From Cyclobacteriaceae bacterium (GTDB taxonomy: Bacteria > Bacteroidota > Bacteroidia > Cytophagales > Cyclobacteriaceae): a stretch of DNA of 11,660 nucleotides. A model generated the notes under the pieces. It was given only the letters and a program-made list of their open reading frames with translations. It was not told where the DNA came from and made no database searches. The position numbers were made by a program, and so were the translations under genes. The stretch spans positions 1 through 11,660 of the forward strand of contig JAOTYN010000078.1 in the NCBI GenBank assembly GCA_029861825.1. The letters are read 5' to 3'. Of the stretch, positions 1 through 6,936 are shown piece by piece (within the stretch, counting starts at the first letter, position 1; the number at the start of each line of letters is the position of its first letter).

Positions 1-1176
1 GGGAACCCCCGGTACTATCATCTGCTTTATGAACTAGATGATGATTTTAAGGAGCTGTTTAAAGTAAAAGCGGAATTCGATGTAGCCATGTCCAATACCA
101 AGGAAAATATCAAAGATTTTTCCATGGTAATAAAAGACATTTGTCAGGAACATGATTTGAAACCATTAGACAAGGACGGCCTGGTGAAGATACTTGAATA
201 CGGAGCAAGAGAGGCTGGAGATCAAAATAAAATTTCCACTCGATTCGGGGCGATATCGGATATTGTTTTTGAGGCCAATCACTATGCAAAACAAGTAGAT
301 CACCCCACGATTACCGGTCATTACATCAAGAAAGCTGTTGAAGAGAAATACCTGCGGTCTAATTTGATACAAGACAAGATCAATGAATTGATTGACCAAA
401 ATATTATAATGGTAAACTTAAGAGGTCAAAAGACCGGTCAGCTGAATGGGATTTCAATTCATGATTTAGGGGATATTACTTTCGGACGTCCCAATCGAAT
501 TACCTCAACCATAGGCACCGGAAGACAGGGCATAATAGATATTGAAAGAGAGGCTGAATTAGGCGGTAAGATCCATACCAAGGGGGTATTGATCCTAAGT
601 GGATATTTGGTGGAGAAGTATGGACAGGACAAACCGGTCAGCCTTGAGGCCCGTTTGGTATTTGAGCAAAGCTACGGGGAAATTGAAGGAGACAGTGCTT
701 CAAGCGCGGAACTTTGTGCCATTTTGTCAAACCTATCCGGTGTTCCGCTAAAGCAAGGAATTGCCGTGACCGGTTCAATAAACCAAAAGGGGGAAATCCA
801 GGCAGTTGGAAAAATCAATGAAAAGATCGAAGGTTTCTTCACCGTATGCAAATTCAAAGGTTTGGATGGCACCCAAGGGGTAATTATTCCAAAATCAAAT
901 ACGTCGCATTTAATGTTGAAAGAGGAAGTGGTAGAAGCAGTGAAAGCCAAGGAATTTCATATTTGGGCCATTAGTAACATCAATCAAGGTATGGAGATTT
1001 TAACCGATGTGAAGGGGGGTAAACAATATGATGATGGAAGATTTGAGAAGGACAGCATCCATTTTCTAGTAAATGAAAGATTAATCAAGATCAGTGAAAA
1101 TCTGCAAAAACATCAGCCCTCCCTGGGGCCTTCATTGCACATCCATGGCAAAATTCAATCTGATGAAATTTCTTGA
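1..1176 (+). CDS. Lon family (LonB-type) ATP-dependent protease, C-terminal part, 5' end cut by window
   Basis: This is the C-terminal part of a Lon-type serine protease that degrades unfolded or regulatory proteins in the cytoplasm. The frame is open from base 1. The residues before the first ATG (base 88) include YELDDDF and ELFKVKAEFD, typical of the end of the AAA_32 ATPase region, so that ATG is internal and the true start lies left of the window. The proteolytic domain holds the LonB-type motif EGDSAS with the catalytic Ser at bases 694-696. The Lys of the Ser-Lys dyad is in GKINEKIEGF at bases 823-825. This pattern (GDSAS rather than the GPSAG of LonA) places it with LonB/AAA_32 Lon-like proteases. 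About 100 residues after the Lys form the rest of the Lon_C fold and a short hydrophilic tail. The P-loop cannot be checked here. A possible weak terminator follows at 1219-1240. Confidence 0.9.
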   Translation, partial: GNPRYYHLLYELDDDFKELFKVKAEFDVAMSNTKENIKDFSMVIKDICQEHDLKPLDKDGLVKILEYGAREAGDQNKISTRFGAISDIVFEANHYAKQVDHPTITGHYIKKAVEEKYLRSNLIQDKINELIDQNIIMVNLRGQKTGQLNGISIHDLGDITFGRPNRITSTIGTGRQGIIDIEREAELGGKIHTKGVLILSGYLVEKYGQDKPVSLEARLVFEQSYGEIEGDSASSAELCAILSNLSGVPLKQGIAVTGSINQKGEIQAVGKINEKIEGFFTVCKFKGLDGTQGVIIPKSNTSHLMLKEEVVEAVKAKEFHIWAISNINQGMEILTDVKGGKQYDDGRFEKDSIHFLVNERLIKISENLQKHQPSLGPSLHIHGKIQSDEIS

Positions 1177-1218
1177 TCATTAGGAGTACGGAACTCCAGG
1201 TGGTATGTCAGGCGCACT

Positions 1219-1240
1219 AATGATACCCATCATTTTTAAA
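1219..1240 (+). promoter_or_regulatory. Perfect dyad AATGAT-ACCC-ATCATT followed by T run: FNR-like site or weak terminator
   Basis: A perfect 6+4+6 inverted repeat lies 42 bases after the Lon stop and is followed by TTTTT. As RNA it is a weak, AT-rich hairpin with a U run and could end the Lon transcript. As DNA, the core TGAT-N4-ATCA differs from the FNR/ANR consensus TTGAT-N4-ATCAA only in the two outer bases, and it lies 57 bases before the acyl-CoA ligase start. The sequence alone does not decide between the two readings. Confidence 0.4.
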
Positions 1241-1290
1241 AGAGGTACCATTGACTATCATACATGAATAATGTTTGATAAAGCATAGTT

Positions 1291-2967
1291 TTGGAATTTC
1301 TTAACACCACTATTGGCGCCCGCCTGACCTACAACTCCAGGCATTTCAAGGATAAAGAAGCTGTCGTCTATAGTGATTTAGGTATAAGATGGAACTGGCA
1401 AGAACTCAACCGGCAGGTTAAGAAGGTGGCCAAAGGTTTGCTGGCATTAGGTGTCGGAAAGGAAACCCATGTAGCTATTTGGGCTACTAATGTGCCGGAA
1501 TGGCTGTTGGTGCAGTTTGCTGCAGCCAAGATTGGTGCAGTATTGGTAACCATAAATCCGGAATGGAAGCAGGAGGAAATGAGATATGCCCTGGAGCAAT
1601 CAGATACCGAAATCCTGGTTATGATAAAGGGCTTCCAAAAGCCAAGCGCCCAAACCATCTACCACTATGATTATGTAACCATCATTAACGATCTGTGCCC
1701 TGAGATATCACATTGTGATGCGCTAGAACCCTTACAACTGAAAGCTCTTCCACAATTGCACCGCATTATAGTAATAGACCAGGAGTCCAGCCCAGGTATG
1801 GTATCCTGGCAGCATTTACTGGCATTGGGCAGGGACATATCTGAAACAACTTTGGAGGTTTCTGAAACTGAATTGTCACCCCATGATACCGCAATGATCC
1901 AGTACACCTCCGGAACTACTGGCTTTCCCAAAGGGACTATGCTCAGCCATAATAATATTCTAAATAATGCCCGGGCTGCCGCTGAGCATATGCGTTTGAC
2001 TTGTGATGATCGTTTGTGTGGTCCTGTACCTTACTATCATTGCTTTGGGTCAATTTTGGTAAACCTTTGTAGCCTGGTGACGGGGGCAGCTATGGTTGTA
2101 CCTGCTTCTAATTTCGATGCTCTGAAAACGCTTCAAGCCATTGAACGAGAAAGATGTACTGCTATCCATGGTGTACCTACCATGTTTTTGATGGAACTTG
2201 ATGTCTTGGATTTACATAAATTCGACCTCAGAACATTGCGAACTGGTATCATAGCAGGGGCCCCGGTAGATAAAGAATTGATGGAGGCTATTACCCAAAA
2301 AATGGGGGCAAATGAAATGACCATTGGGTATGGTTTGACCGAAGCCTCACCTATCACACACCAAACCGACCCCCATGATTCCATAGAGAAACGTATACAT
2401 TCCGTTGGTAAGCCCATTGTTCATACCCAATCAAAAATAGTTGACCTCAACACTTTTGAAATGGTGGAGATAGGTCAGGTTGGGGAGATCTGGGTGAAGG
2501 GGTATCACGTGATGCAGGGATATTATAATAAGCCGGAGGAAACCCAAAAGGCCATAAAAGACGGGTGGTTAAGAACCGGTGACTTAGCGAAAACAGATGA
2601 AGATGGGTACTATTATATCGTAGGAAGATTGAAGGAATTAATAATAGTGGGTGGTCACAATGTGTATCCGGCGGAAGTTGAACAACTGTTGCATTCATTG
2701 TTGGCCGATAAGGTGGAGATGCTTCAGGTAATAGGAGTACCGCATCCTACTTTGCAGGAGGTGGTAGCATTAGTGGTAAAATGTCACCCCGGATTCTCAT
2801 TGAGTATAGATGAAGTAAAGGAGCGTTGTAGCGGAAAAATGGAGTGGCCCAAAATCCCTAGATACCTACATCTGGTCAAGGATTTTGCACCTTTTATGAC
2901 AGTAACCGGAAAAATTCAAAAATTTAAAATCAAGCAATACCTAACTCAGAAACTTCAGTTGGGCTAA
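1291..2967 (+). CDS. Acyl-CoA ligase (AMP-binding, FadD-like)
   Basis: This is an adenylate-forming enzyme of 558 residues that activates a fatty acid to its acyl-CoA using ATP and CoA, as the first step of beta-oxidation or acyl transfer. The adenylation signatures appear in order: P-loop YTSGTTGFPKG (205-215), YGLTEAS (347-353), TGD (429-431), the hinge GRLKELIIVGGHNVYP (445-460), and the C-terminal VTGK with catalytic Lys541. The N-terminus NTTIG...VAIWATNVPEW is typical of the long/medium-chain acyl-CoA ligase group. Many relatives have GGEN where this has GGHN. The start is TTG: an in-frame TAA lies at 1279-1281, no ATG or GTG lies between it and 1291, and residue 2 onward already matches the family N-terminus. 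Two out-of-frame mini-frames (ATGs at 1264 and 1271) sit just upstream. It probably forms an operon with the dehydrogenase 15 bases downstream. Exact chain length cannot be read from sequence. Confidence 0.88.
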   Translation: MEFLNTTIGARLTYNSRHFKDKEAVVYSDLGIRWNWQELNRQVKKVAKGLLALGVGKETHVAIWATNVPEWLLVQFAAAKIGAVLVTINPEWKQEEMRYALEQSDTEILVMIKGFQKPSAQTIYHYDYVTIINDLCPEISHCDALEPLQLKALPQLHRIIVIDQESSPGMVSWQHLLALGRDISETTLEVSETELSPHDTAMIQYTSGTTGFPKGTMLSHNNILNNARAAAEHMRLTCDDRLCGPVPYYHCFGSILVNLCSLVTGAAMVVPASNFDALKTLQAIERERCTAIHGVPTMFLMELDVLDLHKFDLRTLRTGIIAGAPVDKELMEAITQKMGANEMTIGYGLTEASPITHQTDPHDSIEKRIHSVGKPIVHTQSKIVDLNTFEMVEIGQVGEIWVKGYHVMQGYYNKPEETQKAIKDGWLRTGDLAKTDEDGYYYIVGRLKELIIVGGHNVYPAEVEQLLHSLLADKVEMLQVIGVPHPTLQEVVALVVKCHPGFSLSIDEVKERCSGKMEWPKIPRYLHLVKDFAPFMTVTGKIQKFKIKQYLTQKLQLG

Positions 2968-2982
2968 CCTACTTTTATCCCT

Positions 2983-4092
2983 ATGGAAACAGATATATTA
3001 ACCTTCTCCGATGAACTGGGTCCTTCCAAAATAGTGCACATTTATAATCCAAAAAATGATCTGAGAGCCATTTTGGCCATTGACAATGTAGCCGCCGGAC
3101 CTTCCATTGGTGGAATTCGTATGGCCAAAGATGTGACCGAAGAAGAGGCCTTTCGTTTGGCACGGGCCATGACGCTCAAGAATGCCGCTGCCGGCTTGCC
3201 CCATGGGGGAGGTAAGGCCGTAATTCAAGCGGATCCCAAAACGCTATCAAAAGAGCAAAAAGAAACCCTAATTAGGTCATTTGCATTGGCCATTGAGCTT
3301 TTATCGGAGTATATACCCGGCCCGGACATGGGTACCGATGAAGTGTGCATGGCTTGGATAAAAGATGAAATTGGGCGGGCAGTTGGGTTGCCCAGGGAGT
3401 TGGGTGGCATACCTCTGGATGAAATAGGGGCTACCGGCCTGGGTTTAACTGAAGCTGCAAAAACCGCCGGAGACTTTTACGGAGTGGATTTGAAAGGCGC
3501 CAAGGTATGTATTCAGGGTTTTGGCGCTGTGGGAAAACATGCTGCCCGTTTTTTTAGCCAACTGGGTGCGCTGATTATTTCAGTAGCGGATTCACAGGGA
3601 ACTGTAACCAATATCAAGGGACTCGATTTGGAAACGTTAACAGCAGTCAAGCAGGAGACTGGCAGTGTAATTCATTATAAGGATGGTGAAAAAGGAGATA
3701 CCTTGGAGATTGTCAAGGTTCCTTGTGATATTTGGATCCCTTGTGCTCGTCCTGATATCATCCATGTGGACAATGTTTCAAAGCTTCAAACCAAACTAAT
3801 CGTGCAAGGGGCCAATATCCCCATTTCCCGGGAAGCAGAGGAGATCCTTTTCAAAAATGGTGTACATGTCATTCCGGATTTCATTGCCAACGCAGGAGGG
3901 GTGATTTGTGCCGCAGTGGAATATCACGGCGGTTCTCAACAAGCCGCACTATCCATGGTAAAAGAAAAAATAAGCTTTAATACCAATACTGTGATCAGGC
4001 AATCCTGGGAGCAAAAGATCCCTCCCCGGGAAGTAGCCAGCAAATTGGCTTTGACCAGGGTGAAAAAGGCCATGCAGCTCAGAAGAGACTAG
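2983..4092 (+). CDS. Glu/Leu/Phe/Val family amino acid dehydrogenase
   Basis: This is a 369-residue NAD(P)-dependent oxidative deaminase that converts an amino acid to its 2-oxo acid plus ammonia. The N-terminal catalytic domain has GPSIGGIRM (39-47), the substrate-region Lys66 in MTLKNA, the catalytic Lys78 in HGGGK, and Asp115 in GPDMGT. The Rossmann domain has IQGFGAVGK (177-185). The C-terminal part carries QGANIP and ANAGGV, conserved in the family. The length suits leucine dehydrogenases (about 365) better than classical glutamate dehydrogenases (420 or more), but GFGAVG and PDMGT look more like glutamate dehydrogenase, so substrate is left open. It lies 15 bases after the acyl-CoA ligase, which suggests co-transcription. 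A link to branched-chain amino acid breakdown is possible but is inference. Confidence 0.88.
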   Translation: METDILTFSDELGPSKIVHIYNPKNDLRAILAIDNVAAGPSIGGIRMAKDVTEEEAFRLARAMTLKNAAAGLPHGGGKAVIQADPKTLSKEQKETLIRSFALAIELLSEYIPGPDMGTDEVCMAWIKDEIGRAVGLPRELGGIPLDEIGATGLGLTEAAKTAGDFYGVDLKGAKVCIQGFGAVGKHAARFFSQLGALIISVADSQGTVTNIKGLDLETLTAVKQETGSVIHYKDGEKGDTLEIVKVPCDIWIPCARPDIIHVDNVSKLQTKLIVQGANIPISREAEEILFKNGVHVIPDFIANAGGVICAAVEYHGGSQQAALSMVKEKISFNTNTVIRQSWEQKIPPREVASKLALTRVKKAMQLRRD

Positions 4093-4115
4093 ATGAGCAA
4101 AGCATTTACTATTAA

Positions 4116-4154
4116 GTGCAACTCCAAACTCAAACTCCAACCTCAAACTCCACT
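4116..4154. repeat. Short direct repeat, 13-base period
   Basis: The unit CTCAAACTCCAAC (4129-4141) is repeated as CTCAAACTCCACT (4142-4154), preceded by a weaker copy (4116-4128). It begins 23 bases after the dehydrogenase stop. One strand is strongly C/A biased and lacks G over most of the tract. Function is unknown. Confidence 0.6.
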
Positions 4155-4233
4155 TCAGTATATATCTAAACAATACCAATACTTGTAAAGGGTGTACCTA
4201 TGGTTACGGAATTTAATAGGATTAGCGCTCCAC

Positions 4234-4245
4234 TGACAAGAATCA
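4234..4245. promoter_or_regulatory. FNR/ANR-like site TGAC-AAGA-ATCA
   Basis: Within CTGAC-AAGA-ATCAT, eight of ten positions match the known ANR/FNR form TTGAC-N4-ATCAA. It lies about 108 bases upstream of the dodecin ATG, a plausible but slightly distant position for activation. A single short match can arise by chance. Confidence 0.3.
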
Positions 4246-4311
4246 TCGCCCCAACTAAGGGCCCTCATGGTTGAACAAAAACTTGGTAACTACCTTGCCT
4301 CGGTGAAAACT

Positions 4312-4329
4312 ACATTCACAATTGAATGT
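4312..4329. promoter_or_regulatory. Perfect inverted repeat ACATTCA-CAAT-TGAATGT
   Basis: Seven-base arms separated by four bases end 24 bases before the dodecin start. No T run follows, so a terminator is unlikely. An operator or a 5'-leader hairpin affecting dodecin expression is more plausible. The binding factor is unknown. Confidence 0.4.
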
Positions 4330-4353
4330 TATCTATAATTAAAATCAACTAAT

Positions 4354-4554
4354 ATGAGTGTTCATAAAGTAATCGAGGTGTTAGCATATTCCGATAAAAG
4401 TTGGGAAGATGCGGCACAACAGGCAGTGTCCGATGCTTCCAAAAGCCTTAAAAATATCGAGTCCATCTACATCAAAGACCATAGCGGTAAAGTAGAGAAT
4501 AATCAAATTGCCCAATACCGCATCAACGCCTCTATTACATTTAAAGTAGAGTAA
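4354..4554 (+). CDS. Dodecin family flavin-binding protein
   Basis: This small protein (66 residues) belongs to the dodecin family, which assembles into hollow dodecamers that bind and buffer flavins (FMN, riboflavin or lumichrome) in the cytoplasm. The whole sequence fits: VHKVIEVLAYS at the start, the conserved SWEDAAQ (16-22), the helix QAVSDASKSLKNI, and the terminal strand YRINASITFKVE. Length is normal for the family (65-75). Compared with halophilic dodecins, where a Trp in a WFEV-like strand stacks on the flavin, the aligned position here appears to be Ser37 (NIESIYIKD), as in other bacterial dodecins lacking that Trp; ligand preference may differ. It opens a co-directional group with the hydrolase and the two DUF2267 genes. 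The ATG follows an A/T-rich leader without Shine-Dalgarno. Confidence 0.93.
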   Translation: MSVHKVIEVLAYSDKSWEDAAQQAVSDASKSLKNIESIYIKDHSGKVENNQIAQYRINASITFKVE

Positions 4555-4586
4555 TGTAGAGGAGAAATTGATCAATTAAAACTGAA

Positions 4587-5222
4587 ATGGTTGACGAATT
4601 GGTAAAGATTGCCACTAATTCGGTAGAGTTAGAGGGTAACTTATGTATTCCTGACAATGCTACCGGCTTGGTGATATTTTCTCATGGAAGCGGAAGCAGC
4701 CGTTTGAGCCCACGGAATAATTACGTGGCGCAAGTGATCCAGCAGCGACGTTTGGGTACCTTACTTTTCGACTTGCTGACGGAGGAAGAGGACCGTGAAT
4801 ACCAGCGGCGTTTCAATATTGAGTTGTTGACCGAAAGGTTAGTGTACGCCACGGAATGGCTGGAGAAATTGCCTGAATGCGAGGCCTTACCTCTGGGTTA
4901 TTTTGGATCCAGTACCGGGGCCGCTTCGGCTTTAAAAGCAGCGGCAAGACTATCCAGCAGAATTGAGTCGGTAGTTTCTAGAGGAGGCCGGCCGGATTTG
5001 GCCATGAATGTACTTTACCAGGTTAAAGCGCCTACGTTACTGTTGGTAGGGGGGCTGGATTATCAAATCATCACTTTTAACCAACAGGCTTACGATCGTT
5101 TAACCTGTGTGAAAGAGCTTAAAATCATTCCGGATGCCACGCATTTATTCGAGGAGCACGGGAAATTAGAGGAGGTAGCACAGTTGGCTGCAGATTGGTT
5201 TAAGCAGCATCTTAAAAGCTGA
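4587..5222 (+). CDS. Dienelactone-hydrolase-like alpha/beta hydrolase
   Basis: This 211-residue serine hydrolase has the alpha/beta fold and no signal peptide, so it is cytoplasmic. The oxyanion-region motif is FSHGSGSSR (31-39). The nucleophile elbow is GSSTG with Ser109, the acid is Asp158 in GGLDYQ, and the base is His186 in DATHLFEE, so the catalytic triad is complete. The N-terminal strand pattern and short cap fit the dienelactone hydrolase group. In other genomes this type is often fused to, or beside, a phosphoribosyltransferase. Here it is a separate gene, and the only phosphoribosyltransferase lies about 4 kb downstream. It starts 32 bases after dodecin; a GAGGAG at 4559-4564 is too far from the ATG to be a good ribosome binding site. 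The substrate is unknown. Confidence 0.85.
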   Translation: MVDELVKIATNSVELEGNLCIPDNATGLVIFSHGSGSSRLSPRNNYVAQVIQQRRLGTLLFDLLTEEEDREYQRRFNIELLTERLVYATEWLEKLPECEALPLGYFGSSTGAASALKAAARLSSRIESVVSRGGRPDLAMNVLYQVKAPTLLLVGGLDYQIITFNQQAYDRLTCVKELKIIPDATHLFEEHGKLEEVAQLAADWFKQHLKS

Positions 5223-5299
5223 AATATCGGAATAGTTTTGACAAAGGAGTACTGGCTTTATATGGAATATTATCAAATTGAAATCAAAATTTAAACTCC

Positions 5300-5707
5300 A
5301 TGTATTTTGAAAAATATCAACAGGAGGGTCAGCAGATATTGCTGACGTTAGCTAAAGAACTAAAGTGTCCGGATAATGTGGATCGGGCAGCGCGTACCTT
5401 AAAATCTGTATTACACGCGTTGCGTAACCGGTTGAGTTTTAAGCAGGCATTAGTGCTATTGGATACTTTGCCTATGAGCTTAAAGGTGGTCTTTGTAGAC
5501 CACTGGCCAGTGCTGAGGCACCAAGCGAAGCCCGTAGAGGATCTGGATGATCTGATTAATGAGGTTAGAAAATTAGACGGGAAATCGTCCATCCAGGATT
5601 TCACTACCAAAGAAGAGGCCCAGCAAGCAATATATGCGGTATTCCGCATTATGGGTCGCAACATGAATGAAAAGCAGGTAATGAATATGGTGGGAGTATT
5701 GCCTTAA
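5300..5707 (+). CDS. DUF2267 protein, first of tandem pair
   Basis: This 135-residue, helix-rich soluble protein matches the DUF2267 family, whose molecular function is not established. The family pattern is clear: AARTLKSVLHALRNRL (about 30-45), a central LP-x-x-LK followed by FVDHW, and a C-terminal helix pair ending AIYAVFRIMGRNMNEKQV. It shares the skeleton ALRNR, LP...K..FVD.W.V, LDD, DF.T, FR.M and NE.Q...VLP with the next gene, so the two are paralogues from duplication. It lies 77 bases after the hydrolase and 14 bases before its paralogue. DUF2267 genes are often found beside stress genes (dodecin, small heat-shock and universal stress proteins); that association is family knowledge, not proof of function. 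Confidence 0.85.
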   Translation: MYFEKYQQEGQQILLTLAKELKCPDNVDRAARTLKSVLHALRNRLSFKQALVLLDTLPMSLKVVFVDHWPVLRHQAKPVEDLDDLINEVRKLDGKSSIQDFTTKEEAQQAIYAVFRIMGRNMNEKQVMNMVGVLP

Positions 5708-5721
5708 AAATAACGATTGCC

Positions 5722-6162
5722 ATGTATGGAAATTACGTACCGGAAAGTGAACCAATGATAAAAACCATGGCCGCTGAATTAGGCCATGTAGAGGATTTGG
5801 AAAAAGCTGAACGAATGCTTTTGGCAGTTTTTAGAGCCTTGAGGAATCGCTGGGACCTGAATGAATCTCTGGAATTTTTGTCATTGCTACCCTTGCCATT
5901 TAAGCCCTTTTTTGTGGATGGGTGGCGGGTCCAAAAAACGGTAACACCTCTTAGGCACCTGGATGACTTTATTGCTGAGATCATGAAAGGAGATCACGAA
6001 TATGCGATCAACGATTTCCTTACCCGGGATCATACCGTAGTTGCCTTACAAAGAATTTTTAGAGTGATGGCCACCTATATTAATGAAGAGCAAATGCTAG
6101 AAATCGAGTCAGTACTACCGGAGGTATTGAGGAAAATTTGGGAAGAGACCGTCCTAACTTAA
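5722..6162 (+). CDS. DUF2267 protein, second of tandem pair
   Basis: The second DUF2267 paralogue has 146 residues. It keeps the ALRNRW helix, the LPLPFKPFFVDGW centre, RHLDDFI, and the FRVMATYINEEQM helix, and adds about ten charged residues at the C-terminus (PEVLRKIWEE). It has diverged clearly from its neighbour outside the shared core, so the duplication is not recent. The ATG is 14 bases after the first copy's stop and its own stop is 12 bases before the methyltransferase start, which points to one transcript. No signal peptide or membrane segment is visible. Function is unknown; heteromeric assembly of the two copies is possible but is inference. Confidence 0.85.
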   Translation: MYGNYVPESEPMIKTMAAELGHVEDLEKAERMLLAVFRALRNRWDLNESLEFLSLLPLPFKPFFVDGWRVQKTVTPLRHLDDFIAEIMKGDHEYAINDFLTRDHTVVALQRIFRVMATYINEEQMLEIESVLPEVLRKIWEETVLT

Positions 6163-6174
6163 ATACAAAGAATT

Positions 6175-6813
6175 ATGCAAGTCATCGAAATATTTAACGA
6201 GTACGCCAGCGACTACGAAACCTGGTTTGAACGCCATCCCAAGGTATTTGAATCTGAAGTTTTGGCGCTTAGGGAGCATATGGAAAAACTACCTGCTGAA
6301 ACCCATGGAATCGAAGTGGGTTTGGGCACCGGTCGCTTTGCCATAGAGCTGGGAATTAAAGAAGGAGTGGAACCTGCTGCGGCTATGAGGAGTATAGCTT
6401 CCAATAAAGGGCTGGAAGTTATGGACGCTACCGCCGAGCGCCTTCCATATCGCGATATGCATTTTGATTTCGTAATGATGATTACCTTGATATGTTATCT
6501 GAATAAGCCGTTGAGGGCACTAAAGGAGTCCTATCGGGTGCTAAAACCGGGTGGTAAATTGATACTTGGTTTTATTGATAAAGACAGTACTTTGGCCAAA
6601 GAGTATGAAGACAGCCGCTCCAAAAGCACTTTCTACAAACAGGCAAATTTTCACACTGTAGACAAAGTGAAAACATGGTTAAAAGAAGCCCGCTTCAAGT
6701 CGCCTTATTTTACTCAAACCCTATATGGAAATTTAGCAGAAATAGACTTTATCCAGGCTGTTAAGGAAGGCCATGGTGAGGGATCATTTGTGGTAGTAAG
6801 CGCCCTTAAATAG
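6175..6813 (+). CDS. Class I SAM-dependent methyltransferase
   Basis: This 212-residue Rossmann-fold methyltransferase is of the Methyltransf_11 type. Motif I is EVGLGTG (47-53), the ribose-binding acidic residue is Glu66 in GVEPA, the adenine-region residue is Asp84 in MDATAE, and the post-motif YRVLKPGGKLIL (120-131) is classical. The N-terminus (FNEYASDYETWFERHP) matches the usual helix capping the SAM site. Small-molecule substrates are typical for this group, but nothing here identifies one. It is the last gene of the + strand run that starts at dodecin (12 bases after the DUF2267 pair). Two hairpins downstream may end the transcript. Confidence 0.87.
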   Translation: MQVIEIFNEYASDYETWFERHPKVFESEVLALREHMEKLPAETHGIEVGLGTGRFAIELGIKEGVEPAAAMRSIASNKGLEVMDATAERLPYRDMHFDFVMMITLICYLNKPLRALKESYRVLKPGGKLILGFIDKDSTLAKEYEDSRSKSTFYKQANFHTVDKVKTWLKEARFKSPYFTQTLYGNLAEIDFIQAVKEGHGEGSFVVVSALK

Positions 6814-6868
6814 GTTGACTATGGCATGAAAAATAAATAGTAAGTCGAAAAATGTGCGAGATGTAGAA

Positions 6869-6899
6869 GAGAAAGCCCAGTAAGTGGGTCACTTTTCTC
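6869..6899 (+). terminator. Hairpin after methyltransferase gene (possible terminator)
   Basis: The outer stem GAGAAA (6869-6874) pairs with TTTCTC (6894-6899). The inner stem CCCA (6876-6879) pairs with TGGG (6885-6888) around the loop GTAAG, with a G-T wobble next to it and a small bulge on the 3' side. It starts 56 bases after the methyltransferase stop. No clear T run follows, so termination efficiency is doubtful. Nearby GCGAG (6856-6860) and CTCGC (6897-6901) offer an alternative outer pairing. Confidence 0.4.
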
Positions 6900-6910
6900 G
6901 CAATTTATGT

Positions 6911-6936
6911 GCATCATCATTTCACAAATGATGTGC
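6911..6936. terminator. Strong hairpin CATCATTT-CAC-AAATGATG between convergent genes
   Basis: A perfect 8-base inverted repeat with a 3-base loop (6915-6933) is extended by GCA (6911-6913) and TGC (6934-6936) across a one-base bulge, giving 11 paired positions. It lies between convergent genes, where a bidirectional terminator would be useful, but T runs are lacking on both sides. It overlaps the upstream edge of the ribonucleotide reductase fossil and could instead mark a rearrangement joint. Confidence 0.4.

Larger units (their letters stand above)
4093..4353. other. Intergenic region before dodecin
   Basis: This 261-base gap has no convincing gene. Near its left end is a short CTCAAACTCCAA tandem repeat (4116-4154). 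In the middle is an FNR/ANR-like half-symmetric site (4234-4245), and near the right end a perfect 7-base inverted repeat (4312-4329). The final 24 bases before the dodecin ATG are AT-rich with no Shine-Dalgarno sequence, as is usual in Bacteroidota. A promoter for the dodecin-hydrolase-DUF2267 group is expected here, but I cannot place a convincing -7/-33 pair. Confidence 0.5.

Noticed and set aside
88..90. ATG at 88 as the start of the Lon protein
   Set aside because: The frame is open to base 1 and the upstream residues match the family, so this is an internal Met.
4200..4274. 24-codon + strand frame starting MVTEFNRIS upstream of dodecin
   Set aside because: Too short, no known match, and it overlaps the FNR-like site; frames of this size arise by chance.
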